From: Periconia sp. R9002
Taxonomy: Eukaryota > Ascomycota > Dothideomycetes > Pleosporales > Periconiaceae
Length of the DNA stretch: 64,000 nt
Assembly: GCA_023627715.1 (NCBI GenBank)
Contig: JAMAHW010000001.1
Coordinates: forward strand, 186,001 to 250,000
Direction: 5' to 3'
Below are positions 44,386 through 56,161 of the stretch, one piece after another (the stretch's first letter is position 1; each line of letters starts with the position of its first letter). The notes beneath the pieces are model-generated. The model was not told the origin of the DNA and searched no databases. It saw only the letters and a program-made list of their open reading frames with translations. A program made the translations under genes and the position numbers.

Positions 44386-45423
44386 ATGTCGGACATTGAG
44401 GCATCGTTCAGCTTTCTCCACGAAAACATACCGGCATGGTTTACACAACTTGCTGAGATCGAGGACAAGGTAGTGAGGCTGCAGGAAGAGTTGGCCAAGG
44501 TACCGCTGCAACGATCGGTGCCTCTCAAGCGGAAAACCAACTCAGTAGAGTCACTGAGAGACATCGAAGTAGACGCACAGGCTACCAGCTCGGCCTCGCC
44601 CATACCAGCAACGTCAGCAGCCACTCGAAAACGAAAATCTCCTTCGGTTCTGTCCGGGGACGCGTCAGGCACATCGAAATATCGGGCGAGGCATATGATT
44701 GTCGTCGCATACGATGGCGAAATACAAAAATTGTTTGAGCAGCTCGTACGCGCCATTGGAACTGGTCGCAATCTACTCCGAAAGGGTAAGATGGCCGCCA
44801 AACTGGAAGCCATGACCGCTCTTGCCGATCTTCATGATGATAACGATGAAGACGACGAGGAAGACGGGGCTATCCTAACATCAAAGATGGGATACCGACA
44901 CCGTACAGGTCTTTCTGCTATGCGCGACCGCGCCATGGCTATGGCACGAGCCGGCGTCGCGGACAATACCAGCACACCTGTCCAATCGTTCGATACGGCT
45001 GACAAGGCGTTGGAGATTGCCCAGAACCTATGCGAGAAGGCCGCACACCAAATACTGCGGGAGGGTGACTGCCGAAACAACCTCAGGGTGGTCCGGAGTC
45101 GAATGGAAGAGGTTCAGGAGCTGGCCAAGCGAGAAGTTGCCAGGCATACCGCCAATAAAGAGGAACGAGAGAGAAAGGAACGGGCAGCCACTCCTCCACC
45201 AACCAAAATGGATCCAATTCAATGTATACCCTCAGCAAAGCCTTCAGCAGAACCTGTCACCCCACCCGATTCGACCCATATTCTCCCGATGAACATCACC
45301 CCCTCCAACGGCGGTCTGAACGATCCCGCCAAGACAATGGAAATCGAGGTGGACGACGATGAAGAGGACGACAGTGCCGAGTTCATCATGCCTCCTCTGC
45401 GATTCAGAACCACCCGGGTCTAG
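44386..45423 (+). CDS. Conserved-looking fungal protein with coiled coil and acidic tracts
   Basis: One exon encodes 345 residues; the ATG follows a long C-rich leader. I do not recognise the family. An N-terminal helix (FSFLHENIPAWFTQLAEIEDKV) runs into a coiled coil to about residue 40. A Ser/Thr- and Lys-rich linker contains KRKS-type basic clusters, and a helical region near 105-150 ends in a DDNDEDDEEDG acidic tract. A second helical region (195-265) is followed by a Pro-rich segment, another acidic tract and a short C-terminus with MPPLRFRTTR. Basic clusters plus acidic tracts suggest a nuclear protein, which is inference only. Confidence 0.7.
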   Translation: MSDIEASFSFLHENIPAWFTQLAEIEDKVVRLQEELAKVPLQRSVPLKRKTNSVESLRDIEVDAQATSSASPIPATSAATRKRKSPSVLSGDASGTSKYRARHMIVVAYDGEIQKLFEQLVRAIGTGRNLLRKGKMAAKLEAMTALADLHDDNDEDDEEDGAILTSKMGYRHRTGLSAMRDRAMAMARAGVADNTSTPVQSFDTADKALEIAQNLCEKAAHQILREGDCRNNLRVVRSRMEEVQELAKREVARHTANKEERERKERAATPPPTKMDPIQCIPSAKPSAEPVTPPDSTHILPMNITPSNGGLNDPAKTMEIEVDDDEEDDSAEFIMPPLRFRTTRV

Positions 45424-46501
45424 TCATGTTCAACACTCGGAAAAGTTTCGATTTCGGTTATTTCCCCAAGCGTTCAAGCGAGTCTCATCATCTTATCACG
45501 CCTCATTGGCCGGTATTGTGCCTTCTTTTCATGGATAGGCCAAGGAGAGCCGGCCAAACGTCCCTCACGCAGTTTATGATCACAGCATAGCATCTCCTGG
45601 TACATGGCGGATCCAATTCCTGTTTCATCTTTTTAGCATTTTCGGCCTCCCTCAAGAAAGAAAAAAAATCTCCAGCGCTGCATACGCTTTAGCGTCCTGT
45701 CGAATACATTTTTGGTAGCAGGTTGAATACCTTGGATTGAGATCGAGAGAAAAAATTACAGCTCTTTTATATGCCGGACGCATTCATCCTGTCTTTGCAT
45801 ACAACGATATTTGGATTGTAATTATTTAAATGCATTCAGTCATACACCTGCATGTATGTTCCCATTTCGGATTTTTTGTACCCTTTGATGTTTTCGCTTT
45901 TACTTCCCAGCCTACATACCTATGTATGAGCGTAATAATGTTATCGCATCAATATAGAATTACCTGCGGTATCAACACAACAGACATACCACAAAGATGT
46001 TCCCCGACCGGGACGTGCACGAGTACCTCGCCGATGTATACCTAAGTACTTATGTACCTAGGTAGGTATATAAGTATAAGTACATAAAACTGTAAAACCC
46101 CCAAACCTACGACGGTGAGCACGAGTTGAGTGATATGCAGCCAATACTGCACACTCACACGATATGTACAATCTCTTCTCGATATCTGGACTTCTCCCAA
46201 CGTTAGGATCTATCTACCGAACAAAACTACATGGGAAGTGGTTGGTGCTTGGACAAGCAGGCACGGCACGTGAGGACGTGCCAAGGTGCAAACGCGTGCC
46301 TCCTTCCCTTTACCTACCAAAGAGGCAATGACGACCAACGAGTAGCGCCTCAACCCACCTTTCGACCAGCCTCTGATGGCCCTGCTCCCCTCCCCTCCCC
46401 CTCACGCTCACTTTCACCGTCTCATTTAGCCGCACGTTTGCTTTTACTTTCACCCCAGGGCTATCTAGCCAATCGCACCGTTTATTGAATAGCATCCCGT
46501 C
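45424..46501. other. Intergenic region with a GTAGGTA-type hairpin
   Basis: This 1.1 kb has no gene. An imperfect inverted repeat lies at 46047-46076. The final 150 bases are C/T-rich and probably promoter and leader for the next gene. Confidence 0.5.
46047..46076. repeat. Short imperfect palindrome built on GTACCTA/TAGGTA
   Basis: The arms 46047-46060 and 46063-46076 match inversely at 12 of 14 positions around a two-base centre. Related CCTA/TAGG words recur in several intergenic regions of the window. Confidence 0.6.
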
Positions 46502-47991
46502 ATGCCCCCAGCGCTGAGCGACTACGATTGCTTCTCTGACTCCGATCCTGGAACCGTCGAATCTCCTGCTGGAGAACGTCGTGGCACTAGCTCTGAGAAC
46601 TTCTCTCAGGTACGCTGGGCTATACTTCTTTCAACTTACCAGCTAGTTGATTGAATTGGAAACAGGTTGAGAAGACGAATTTGGTAGAAGAACCGGTGCT
46701 TGTAGAAGAGACACCAGTCGAACTCTCTCGCCAAAATTCGTCGTCAGAGCTTAGCCCGCCGTCGCTGCCTCAGCATAAGCCTGGAATTCGGTCAAAACCT
46801 CAGTCAATACCTCGTCAACAAGCAGCTTCTTCGTCAAAGAAAAGAAAGCGAGTAGGCCTGCTTGCGGGTCTTAATCTTGATAACATTATCATCCCCCATA
46901 GCACTCTCAGTTCCGACGAAATTGAGGACTCAGTTGAATCGTCAGCCCCAACTTCCGCTCCTACTTCGTCCTACAATATACGAGCAAGGTCTACTTCGAG
47001 ATCTATTCTTTACAATCAAAAATACCACCCTATGGATGACTTTCTCCGGGCATCCCATGCAGCCCAGGTTCGCGCAGAGCATGGGTGTATTTCTGATAGC
47101 GAAGCAACGGATCATGGCTCTGGCTCTGGTTCTGACAGTGACAGTGCTGTCGAAAAACGTCCCATCAAGAAGCGGAAAAGGTCCCCACGACGAGGCACTC
47201 GTCGTACCTCACGCCGGGTCAATCAAAATGCTCTCTATAATATGAACAGGCATCCACAAGATTCAGACTTGAACCGACTTGAGATCGAATCAGATGGAGA
47301 TTCTGTGACTATTCAGCATGCGAAGAGCGATGACATCCCTGTCGTCGAAGTGGGCGATTCGGATGAGAGCTCTAATTACGACGATGAGTTCGACGGATCC
47401 ATGGCAGGACAACAAGCCGGCAATGCGAATCTAGGGTCCGACTTATTAACACACTCTCCGGCTGATATCAATACAGGAGACAACAATCTGAATTTGCTTG
47501 ATGATACAGGGTTTGGTACTGAGGTTGAGGATTCCGCCGATGATGAGGGTTTTGACGCAAACGGTCCAACTACAAGACGCCATTTAGATGCCAACCGCTC
47601 ATCATTCATTGTCTACGAAGAGACTATTGGGACGCAGCTTGCCAGGGAGCGCTCAGCGGGGCAACTTACCGATCCTATTAACGAAGAAGACCAGGACAAG
47701 GAGAATGAGGATCCACAGCTCGAAGACGATGACTCTATTGACAGAACCCTTGTGGAGACAATGGCGGAGTACTTAGCGCGCCAGCGCCATAACGACGAGG
47801 CCATGTTCATAGACGGAACTCTTTTGGACGATGACATCATAGCCGCGCTTGATGGGGTGATGGAGGAAGCAGATTCTGTCCACTACGTTTCTCCCTTACC
47901 ATTTTACTCGGCCAGCCGGGATCATGAGGATGCCAGTTTACAAGTCAGCACTCCTAGAGTTGTTCTTGGTGACATCACCTCGCTCACTTGA
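46502..47991 (+). CDS. Acidic, Ser-rich fungal protein with LYN-x-x-HP repeats
   Basis: Exon 1 is 46502-46609 and exon 2 is 46666-47991, giving 477 residues; the 56-base intron is phase 0. The family is not recognised. A short motif occurs twice: SILYNQKYHPMDDFLR near residue 155 and ALYNMNRHPQDSDLN near residue 220. Each follows a basic stretch, and KKRKRSPRRGTRR between them looks like a nuclear localisation signal. The rest is acidic and probably disordered, with a short helix near DRTLVETMAEYLARQR. A nuclear role is inference. The C-terminus ends in VVLGDITSLT. Confidence 0.7.
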
Positions 47992-48976
47992 AGCGATCCA
48001 AACCCCGTTGGTTGCTCCCAAAACGCGCAAGGCAACGGCATTGTCCGAATAAGGTCCACGATCATTGTTTCACCTGGCAGTATCAGGTAGCGAGGAGTAT
48101 GGTGACGATGACACAAGCATCCGCAACACTTCTCTATGCTCGGCATGATTGACCTGGAGTGTGTACGTACATTATGTGCATGGTATCGTTATCTTCTACA
48201 TGATTTTCCCTCCATTTATTTAGCATGGTCATTAACATGTAAATGAATATACAGATGGTGATTTTACAGAGGATATTCTCCAAAGAATGTGGATGGGAGG
48301 CAAGGGTAGTTAAAGACAAAGGAATGTGAGAGTCAGCGAGACTCTATAAGCAATGAGAATAGTATCCCGGACTGAATCAACCGTTTTTTCAAGTTCCATC
48401 TGTCTAGCCGTCTAACATACATCGCCGTTGTTGCCAACAGCATCATGCGACTACGTTTTCGTTATGCACATTCCTCTTTTCACATACGACGCAAGATAAG
48501 TTCTTATGTATGCCGCATCGACCCATATAGGTATGTTGGGTTGTTTGCATATAATTGATTCTGAGGACTGCACAGACGTATCAAAAACGACTTATAAGAA
48601 TGATGTTAGCTACTTCTTGAGGTACAGCAACACGACTAGGAGGTTTTGAGTGTAAAATAAATGAAGCAAGAGCGTAGCAGCAACCGACTGATAACTTATC
48701 TGCAGTAACAGTAGCATAGCGGAAATTTGCCGCATGTTTGCCGAAACTTGTCCGCGATACGAGCAACAGCGCCGAGCTGAAGTCAGCAGCGAAACTCCAA
48801 ATGCAAGGATTCCTTCTTGGCTCTTGCATGCTTCCCGGCTTCTTTTCCCAAACATCTCGAATAATACTATTTGAGCATGTAATCATCGTTTACTTCCTAA
48901 AGTGACAGAATGCCATCACACATGTCCAAGTATCGGCATCTGAATGCTGGCGAAGCCGCCATTCTCGAGATCATAG
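47992..48976. other. Intergenic region before the HET gene
   Basis: No separate gene is supported. An alternative first ATG for the HET gene lies at 48910. The rest is A+T-rich, and small minus-strand frames near 48600-48880 lack any support. Confidence 0.45.
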
Positions 48977-51304
48977 ATGATGATCCCGAGATGCGAGGAT
49001 GGGTCGAATGTGAGTTACCCTTCGCTGGCCGAAAGTCAGTTTAAAACTTCATCTCACAGACTCGGAAAAGCGATTCGAGATTCTCCTTTCGAGCAGTGCG
49101 AAGCGTGCCAAAATCTCAACTTCAAATCGCTCAAGTCGTTCCATGAGGGCCAATGGTTTCGCGCCAATTGGACTCAGGTAAAAGAAACCGCTGTTGAGGG
49201 GTGCCACACCTGCAGAGTACTCTACTTTGCGTACATGGGCGCCAAGAAAGAGGACTCCGGTCTATTCAAGACAGAGCCGCGTCCCATCCAGCTTCGTTTA
49301 TCAGGGGCCATGCTGGACGCAGGCTATTGTGGTAGTCGAATGATTTCGTGTGGAACTGCCATCATACCAGGTGCGGTGCACACTGCTACATATGTTTACC
49401 ATTCCTAGCTGATCCCACGAGTAGATATCCCACTCGAGGACTGCGAAAAAGAAGTCAATGAGCGCATACCCGGGCGTTTTATTGAAGACGATCCTATCTC
49501 AGAGAGCGCCATTGTCCTCGCAAAACGCTGGATCTCGGATTGCGTGGCGAGTCATGACCACTGTTTGAACAACCAAGATGTCGAATTACCATCGAGAGTT
49601 CTTGACATTGGCGAGTATCGAACAGCTGGAAAAGCTTTTCTGTTCCTTTCTGATGGGTTGAAATCGACTTATGTCGCACTAAGTCACTGCTGGGGAGGAA
49701 ACCCCCCAGGGGACGGGCTGTGTGTAATCACCTTCGACCTTGAAGAGCTCTATGACTAAATATGCGACCTAGTATTCGAACGTGCACGAGTGAGAACTAC
49801 GAGGAACTGAAGGCCGGATTCTTAGTAAACAAACTTCCAAGAAATTTTCAAGAAGCGATACTGGTCGCTGATCGGTTGGGTGTGCGGTGAGTATTTCCTC
49901 TGGGTTCTCGTAACGTTGTATCATAAATTTCTGACGGCGTAAAGATACCTATGGATTGACTCCCTCTGCATCCTTCAAGACTCTCATTCCGACTGGAGCT
50001 ATGAGTCCAAGCTGATGAGCAGAGTCTACGGCAGTTCGTACGTTACCATCTATGCCTCTGCCGCACCGAATAGCGACGCAGGTTTTCTGAAGCGTCGACC
50101 TCGAGACCGACGCGTAAGAACAAAACTATGTCCCGTGCCAAATTCTCCGGATCGTTGGATCTGGATACAGTGGCCCGTTTCCGAGCTGGGATGGGACTAT
50201 GATGAATTACTAGGTCGTTTGTGGTCTCGAGGTTGGGCTTTTCAGGAACTCGTTCTGCCTCCTCGAGTTCTGGAGTACGGTCCCACAGCGATGAATTTGA
50301 GATGCAATGCTCAACATTGTGAGGAAACCTCCCGCCGTAACGCTTCCGATACCCACGATGGTTACAAGGAACTGCTTTGGATCATGTCGCTTCCCGACAT
50401 TATCAATTCGCCTACTTTAGAGCATGTGCCATTTTCGCGAGGTCAGCAAGGTAGAACTATGAGTGTTTACCAACGCTGGTACGATCTCGTGCAAGGGTTC
50501 TCAGGCCGCGACCTGACAAAAGAAACGGACAAGCTACCAGCGATTGCTGGTCTTGCCGACAAAATTCAACAAATCACTGCAGACTCGTACCTGGCTGGGA
50601 TCTGGCAGAATGATATAGCGACAGGGTTATGCTGGGAGGTGAGAACACGAAGTCTCCCATCAACCTACATAGCGCCGTCCTGGAGCTGGGCTTCGACCAT
50701 CGGCTATGTGCGATACAGCATCCCCGAGGATTACAAATTCGGCGTTGAACTCGTCGACTGGGAGATCGAAGCTGATCCGTTGAATCCGCTAGGCAGAGTC
50801 TCCCGTGGCTACATCACTATACGAGCGCCAATGCGAACCTTCGATATATCCGGTGACAATGTACATGCGCCGGAAGATTTCGATCACCAAGCCAGCAAGA
50901 TCGTGGTCAATCTCGAAAGGACGAGGGATCGAAATGCGTATCGGGACGAGCCACTGAAATTTCCACTGAGCGACCAGAAGCAAGTTCGCGACCCCCGAGG
51001 GGGTGGTATATGTGCCATGTGCTTCGATGTTCTGCCTGCGAAGGATCTGAAAGAGGTGATGCTAGCGGACCTCAAGGCTACAAGCAGTAAAATGAAGCTG
51101 GAACTACCTAGTAGACCATTCAATCCAGAGGGAATTATACTGCAGAGTGCCACGACTGAACAACGGCTCGAGACAAAGGATACGGTGGTGTATAAGAGAA
51201 TCGGGGTTTGGGGTCGGGCAGACGCGTGGGCAGAGTGGTTGGAAGAAGGGGAAGAGTCTGCCGTGTTAGAAGGATGGGAACGGACTGATATCACGATTAT
51301 TTGA
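48977..51304 (+). CDS. HET-domain (heterokaryon incompatibility) protein
   Basis: Four exons: 48977-49370, 49425-49719, 49773-49886 and 49945-51304. They encode 720 residues and phase closes throughout. The HET domain is clear: YVALSHCWGG, then NKLPRNFQEAILVADRLGVRYLWIDSLCILQD, then VYGSSYVTIYASAA, and later LWSRGWAFQELVLPPRVLEYG. The N-terminal region has Cys pairs (CEACQ and GCHTC). HET proteins trigger cell death after fusion of incompatible hyphae, and some act in fungal innate immunity; the partner is unknown. The start is uncertain: an upstream ATG at 48910 opens another frame with a GTGAGT donor, but no acceptor restores phase. The second intron uses an unusual GTGTGT donor (49720). 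Confidence 0.82.
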
Positions 51305-53177
51305 TATATTCGAAAACGACACTGTTGATATCATACACACGCAAAAAAGTAGCTTATGTCGACAGGCTTTACTTTAACATTTTTGTTTTCGTAGACTCGT
51401 TGGCATGGGTTTGGCATCAAGCTAGCTGCAAGCTTGATCAGACGGTGCACATAGCACGACTCCACTGCAGACACGTTCAACATCGAACTGGGCACTAGTT
51501 CTGGGGAACAGTAGACTGACTACCTAAGAACAGTAGCGCGGTGGCTCTTCGCCTGCGCTCACCTCAAAGCTTCCTTCTCCGCAAGGTCATGATGGAAGAT
51601 GAGCTAGGTATTCACACTACGGGAAAATAGACGACTCGTCAGCTCAGAACAGCGCAGCGCCGCGCCTTCACCAACTTGAGAGAAACAGCGGATGGGGTGC
51701 GGAAAAGGAGTGCGGTCTAGGTCCATGATCGGCCGGTTGCAGCCAATCCAAGTAGGCGAGGAAATATAGTGCGCTGAGCTTGATTTGACATCCTACGACG
51801 CAAAACGCACTCGCTCAACTCGTTGTTCGCCCAAGCAGCCAGAACGCCTTCCGGGATCAGGCTTGAGAACACTCAAATCAAGAGCACCAGGCCGATGCCG
51901 GCACATATCGATTGGGTCCGCGCCGCCACCTGGTGCATTCCAAACTGATTCTTATCCGTTAGTTGCCAGTGGAATGTGGCCAGAGTGATCACGATGGACA
52001 ATTGACAACGTGCCCAACATGCTCTCTCCACGTTTGCCAAATTGCGGGGTGCATGGCCAGAGGCGGCAACGGACATACCCCGAGGAAAATGCATAGGGTT
52101 ACATTGCCACATCTGTGTACATATTGTATGCATATCCGGCCTGTGCACGTGCCTCTGGTTTCCCAGGCTGGGGCGCAAGACATCCATTGCATGCACACGC
52201 AAGTGGTGAATACTCTACTTGATGAATGCGCGCCCAGAAACGAAACCATGTTTCGATCCGATCAACATCTCCCTTGCTCTTGCGAGTCCTGAAAAGGAAA
52301 CGCCCCGCCTCGGATGTGTATCGATCTCCTGCTCTTGTTGCGATGTTCAGGCTTCCCAGGGAGACCGGATGGCCGTACAATCCCCGAAACGTAAGACGCC
52401 CGCCTTTTCTCCTTCTCCATTCTTCCCCTAGGCAACTGAATTCAAATCTTCGCCAAGTTCCTATCAAGCACACACGCACTTGCAGCAGTATCACGCCAAA
52501 AACGGGCCAAACCTTAATCCCACCACACACTTTCAACACAAAGCGCACGGTTTGATTAAACCCGCGGTATCGTTGGGAATGGGGAATGCAGATCTCGTTT
52601 TCGTCCGCTGCACCAGGTTGAGACACCAGGGACAAAATGTCAGCCAGGTAGGTAGTCTTTGTTTATTGCCTTGCAGATGGGCTATTCGCGCTATTTTACA
52701 GTATCACTTTCCTAGCTACGTTAGACCTGATCTACACCGATCCCTGCCGCAGGGTCTGACGCCCCCTAAATTGGATGAGGATGACTCGCGGGCCCAACGT
52801 GTTTGGATAAGTATGTAGCTCGGCTAGAGGACGTGGAATTGAGTATGCAGCTGAGGTTCTCTTCTCACCGTCGTTCACTTCCACGTTAAAAGCTGCGCAT
52901 TTATGGTCTGCTCGTCTTGTCGAAATTTGCCTTTATTGGAGTCGTATCCTCGAACGAGCATTGATTTCAACCCGAGACATAATCAAGAATCGAATTCTTT
53001 TGTTTGAGTATTGAGTGTTGTCTCTTTAAGCTCATTGCGAATTCGAACTCCTACAGACAAACCGGCCTATGCTCAAACAGAAAAAGTGTCAAACCAAATT
53101 AAAAGAGATAGTTAGAAGAAGAAAAATAAAAAGCAAAAGAAATATCATTTCAGGAACGTTCACACACAATACCAAAA
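51305..53177. other. Intergenic region, no gene supported
   Basis: This 1.9 kb lies between two genes of the same strand. The longest minus-strand frame (52099-52635) has no domain. The last 150 bases before the SGNH hydrolase are A-rich, typical of a leader. Confidence 0.5.
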
Positions 53178-54098
53178 ATGAAGTTCACCCTTCTGGCACC
53201 GTTATGCGGACTCCTAAGTCTTACCGCTGCCATGCCCGGTCAACTTAGACCCGTCAACAACGCAGTGTCGCCTCGAGCCGACAAAATCCGCATAATGCCA
53301 ATGGGAGCCAGCATTGTGGAAATCGTAAGTAAACCGTCATAATCTACACATGTCCCGTCGCACCGAAGAAGAAGAAAAAAAAACCACAATCCCGGCATCT
53401 GACTCGTTGTCTATGTACATAGACATGCTGGCGCGCCTACCTCTGGCAAAAACTCCAAAACGCCGGCATCACGAACATCGACTTCGTGGGCGGACAATCC
53501 GGTCCCGCATCGTGCACGCTCAACGGCGCACCCGTGTCGTTCGACCCGGACAACGAAGGCCACGGTGGCGCGAAGGCAGCCGAGTACGCAGCAGGCGGAA
53601 ACTTGACGCGGTGGCTAGATGCACAGAAGCCCGTCGACATAATCAGTATGCTTTTCTTCCTCTTTGCCCCAAATAAGTGCAATATATATCCAAGCAAACC
53701 AAAAAGCACAATCTAACCCACACCCCCTCCGTCCCCCTACAGTGATCCACCTCGGCACCAACGACGCAGCAAGCCACTACCCGGTCTCGGACACCATCAA
53801 AGCGTACGACACGCTGCTCTCCGAAATGAGGGCCTCCAATCCATCCATGAAAATCATCGTCAGCCTGCTCATCCCCATCGACCCCAAGGTCTTTGGCCAG
53901 GACGTCACCGACGGCATCGTGGCGCTCAACGCCGCGCTGCGCGACTGGATCGCTAAAAATAAGCTGCTCCTCGTGGATAATTATACCGGGTTTGATTACT
54001 CCACCATGACGGTCGAGGGCGAACATCCGAATGAGAAGGGGAGCGTATTTATGGCGGAGCATTTTTACCCTGTGTTGAGAAGGGCGATTGAGGGGTGA
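53178..54098 (+). CDS. Secreted SGNH hydrolase, CE3 acetyl-esterase-like
   Basis: Three exons, 53178-53324, 53423-53645 and 53743-54098, encode 241 residues. A signal peptide is evident (MKFTLLAPLCGLLSLTAAMP). The fold blocks are recognisable: block I IRIMPMGASIVEITCWR, block II DFVGGQSG, DNEGHGG, block III MIHLGTND and block V EGEHPNEKGS. These match carbohydrate esterase family 3 (acetyl xylan esterase-like). Two catalytic contexts differ from the family norm: the GDS around the nucleophile is GAS, and the Asp three residues before the catalytic His is Glu. Ser and His are retained. It may have shifted activity or be weakened. It probably acts outside the cell on plant cell-wall or other polysaccharides. 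Confidence 0.82.
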
Positions 54099-54368
54099 GC
54101 GTGGAGTCGTGGTTTGTGATGGGGTGTTATCACGTTGTTAAATGGGGAGGGGAAAGTGTGGCGTGGATGATTATGGTGGTGGTGAAGGCTTCATATACTA
54201 TTATACAACTATTATACAGAAGAGAAAAAGAAGCCACAAGAAAATCGTTATAAGGGATTGGGGGTTTTACCCCCCAAGAGCCCTGTTCTTCCCCTTCTCA
54301 CCCCCATCTTCTCCTCCTCCTCCTCCTTCTTCCTCACCCTCGTCACCCCCCGGCGACCCCCCTCCCCC

Positions 54369-54791
54369 CTACTTCTTCTCCTTTTTCTCCTCCTCCCCCT
54401 TCTCCTTCTTCTGCTCCTCCTTCTTCTTCCCCTCTTCCTTCTGAATCTTCCATTAACACCGGCGCAAAAAGAAATCATACTTACTAGTAGTAGTTCGAGG
54501 CGTGTGGGAGAGAGACGTCTCAAGCAGTAACGGCAACGAGGTAGAAGAAGGAAATGCAAAGCACGACGCGGATGATTAACACTTACCTTCTCCACCGACT
54601 TGTTGTCGGCGAGTGCCGACGCTCCGTCGGGCTTCTTCTCTTCCTCCTTCTGTGAAGGTGAGTCAGTTATGTGGGTATGAGATGGCAGGGTGGGTTGGAA
54701 GGCGTGAGGTTGGAAGGATTATTGGGGTGTGTAGGATGTCGGGAGGAGTTATACGTACGGCAACAACGTGGTCGTAGCCACGTCGACCCAT
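54369..54791 (-). CDS. Small Lys/Glu-rich protein, 55 residues
   Basis: Three exons, 54791-54759, 54649-54587 and 54440-54369, encode 55 residues; both introns are phase 0 with GTACGT and GTAAGT donors. The N-terminus reads MGRRGYDHVV, then an Ala/Ser-containing helix (DGASALADNKSVEK), and the last ~24 residues are almost only Lys, Glu and Gln. The transcript leader carries CAC and CAA repeats immediately before the ATG. Clean splice sites argue for a real gene; the low-complexity C-terminus argues for caution. No family is recognised. Confidence 0.45.
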
Positions 54792-55372
54792 CTTGGTGTT
54801 GTTGTTGTTGTTGCTGGTGGTGGTGGTGGTGGTGGTGGGTTTGGAGGTGAGGAGACTGTAAAAAGAAAGTTGTCTTGGTGTATCGTGGGTTATGATAATG
54901 TGGTATATTTTGTGAAGCCCGAGGGAGAAGAAGGTGGGTGGAGGGAGGAGAGGGCAGTATATATAGGTGGGTCTGTGCGCGGACGCTGCGTCCTCGAAGG
55001 TGAAGGAAGCTTTTACGCAGAGGGAAAGAGCAGGGTGCAGGGGAGCGGTGGAGGGTGAGTGAGGGTGAAGTCGGATTGACAATAGCTAATGCAGGGCCAC
55101 AAGGTCCTGTCTTTGTAAATACTTCAAAGTAAACTGAGGAACAGCAACTTTAGGTTACTACGATATTAACGACAATACTTCTTTATTTGTAGGTATCAGA
55201 TAGCTTCGGATTGTACTGAGCTGAAAACACTCCCGCAGGTACGAAGGCATCTTTCCATACATATTCAGGATCATGTCACATAATGTGAGGCTTAGGCATG
55301 CAATTCACGCAAGTAAAGGAATCCCATTTAACTTATGTACACCGACCAGAACACTGCCTATTCGGAACATTT
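54792..55372. other. Leader/promoter of the small Lys/Glu-rich gene and 3' flank of NDUFS4
   Basis: This includes GTT and GGT trinucleotide repeats at about 54797-54838 (CAA and CAC in the transcript sense), then A+T-rich sequence. No gene is seen. Confidence 0.5.
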
Positions 55373-56161
55373 CTATTTGGTCCTGACAATCTTCAACTTG
55401 CCGGGGGAGTGTGTGAAGTTGTTGGCATACGCCTTGGGGATGAACTTGCGCTCGTTCGGCTCCTGTACAAAGTACTCGTATCCCTGCTTATTCGCAAATT
55501 CGATGGCAGCTTCTTTTGAATTGAACTGTATCCTGTGACCGTTCATAAAATCAGCGGAGGATTGCCAGCCCATCAAGGGATTCTCCCATCGGTGGCCCTT
55601 GGGAAGGACATCCCAGTCCATCAACCAATGCTGCGAGTGCCAGTTTCCAGACTGAGTAGCTGTTTTCGCGGGTTTGTATATGCTATGTATTTGATTAGAC
55701 ATGAATGCGCAACAACAGGGGGAGCTTTGCGGGCTATATATACCGCACAGTACGAGCCTGCAGGTCCACAGGGGCACCAGAGAGGACTGCCGCAGCTACA
55801 CTCTCACCAGGCTCACTTCCATCCATGACACGCTTTGGGATTGGAGAGAAATTGCTGGTGCAAGTCAGACACTATCACATTGCCCAGCCAACTTATGCCA
55901 CACATACGAAGTACGGTAATCCACAGCAACATTGTAATCCGGCTGGTGTCTCATTCCCTCCGCCGGGCCTTCTTCGCGGATTTCGCTCGTCTCAGTGAGG
56001 CTCGCGCCGGGCGCATCGCTGGAGTCTGTCTTGGGTGGAGATTCCTTGGAGCCGAGTTGGGAGGAGTATGTGCGGCAGTTGGGGAGAATGACCCTCGCAG
56101 AAGATGGGCGGGTACCAGCCGAGAGGAGGCGGGAGCCAATTGACCTGGGTAGCATCGACAT
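55373..56161 (-). CDS. NDUFS4: Complex I accessory subunit NDUFS4 (18/21 kDa AQDQ type)
   Basis: Three exons, 56161-55908, 55854-55744 and 55682-55373, encode 224 residues; phases close (GTATGT donor with CTGAC branch in intron 1). The N-terminus (LPRSIGSRLLSAGTRPSSAR) is an Arg/Ser-rich mitochondrial presequence; a second in-frame ATG lies two codons downstream. The conserved domain runs from FSPIPKRVMDGSEPGE through VRIYKPAKTATQSGNW, HWLMDWDVLPKGHRWENPLMGW and QFNSKEAAIEFANKQGYEYFV. This is the ETC complex I NDUFS4 signature. It sits at the junction of the N and Q modules of NADH dehydrogenase in the mitochondrial matrix arm. Divergent from ATP17 across 249 bases, so two respiratory genes share a promoter region. 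Confidence 0.92.

Noticed and set aside
52099..52635. Minus-strand frame of 178 codons in the gap after the HET gene
   Set aside because: No domain; residue content is erratic, and overlapping frames on the other strand are similar in length.
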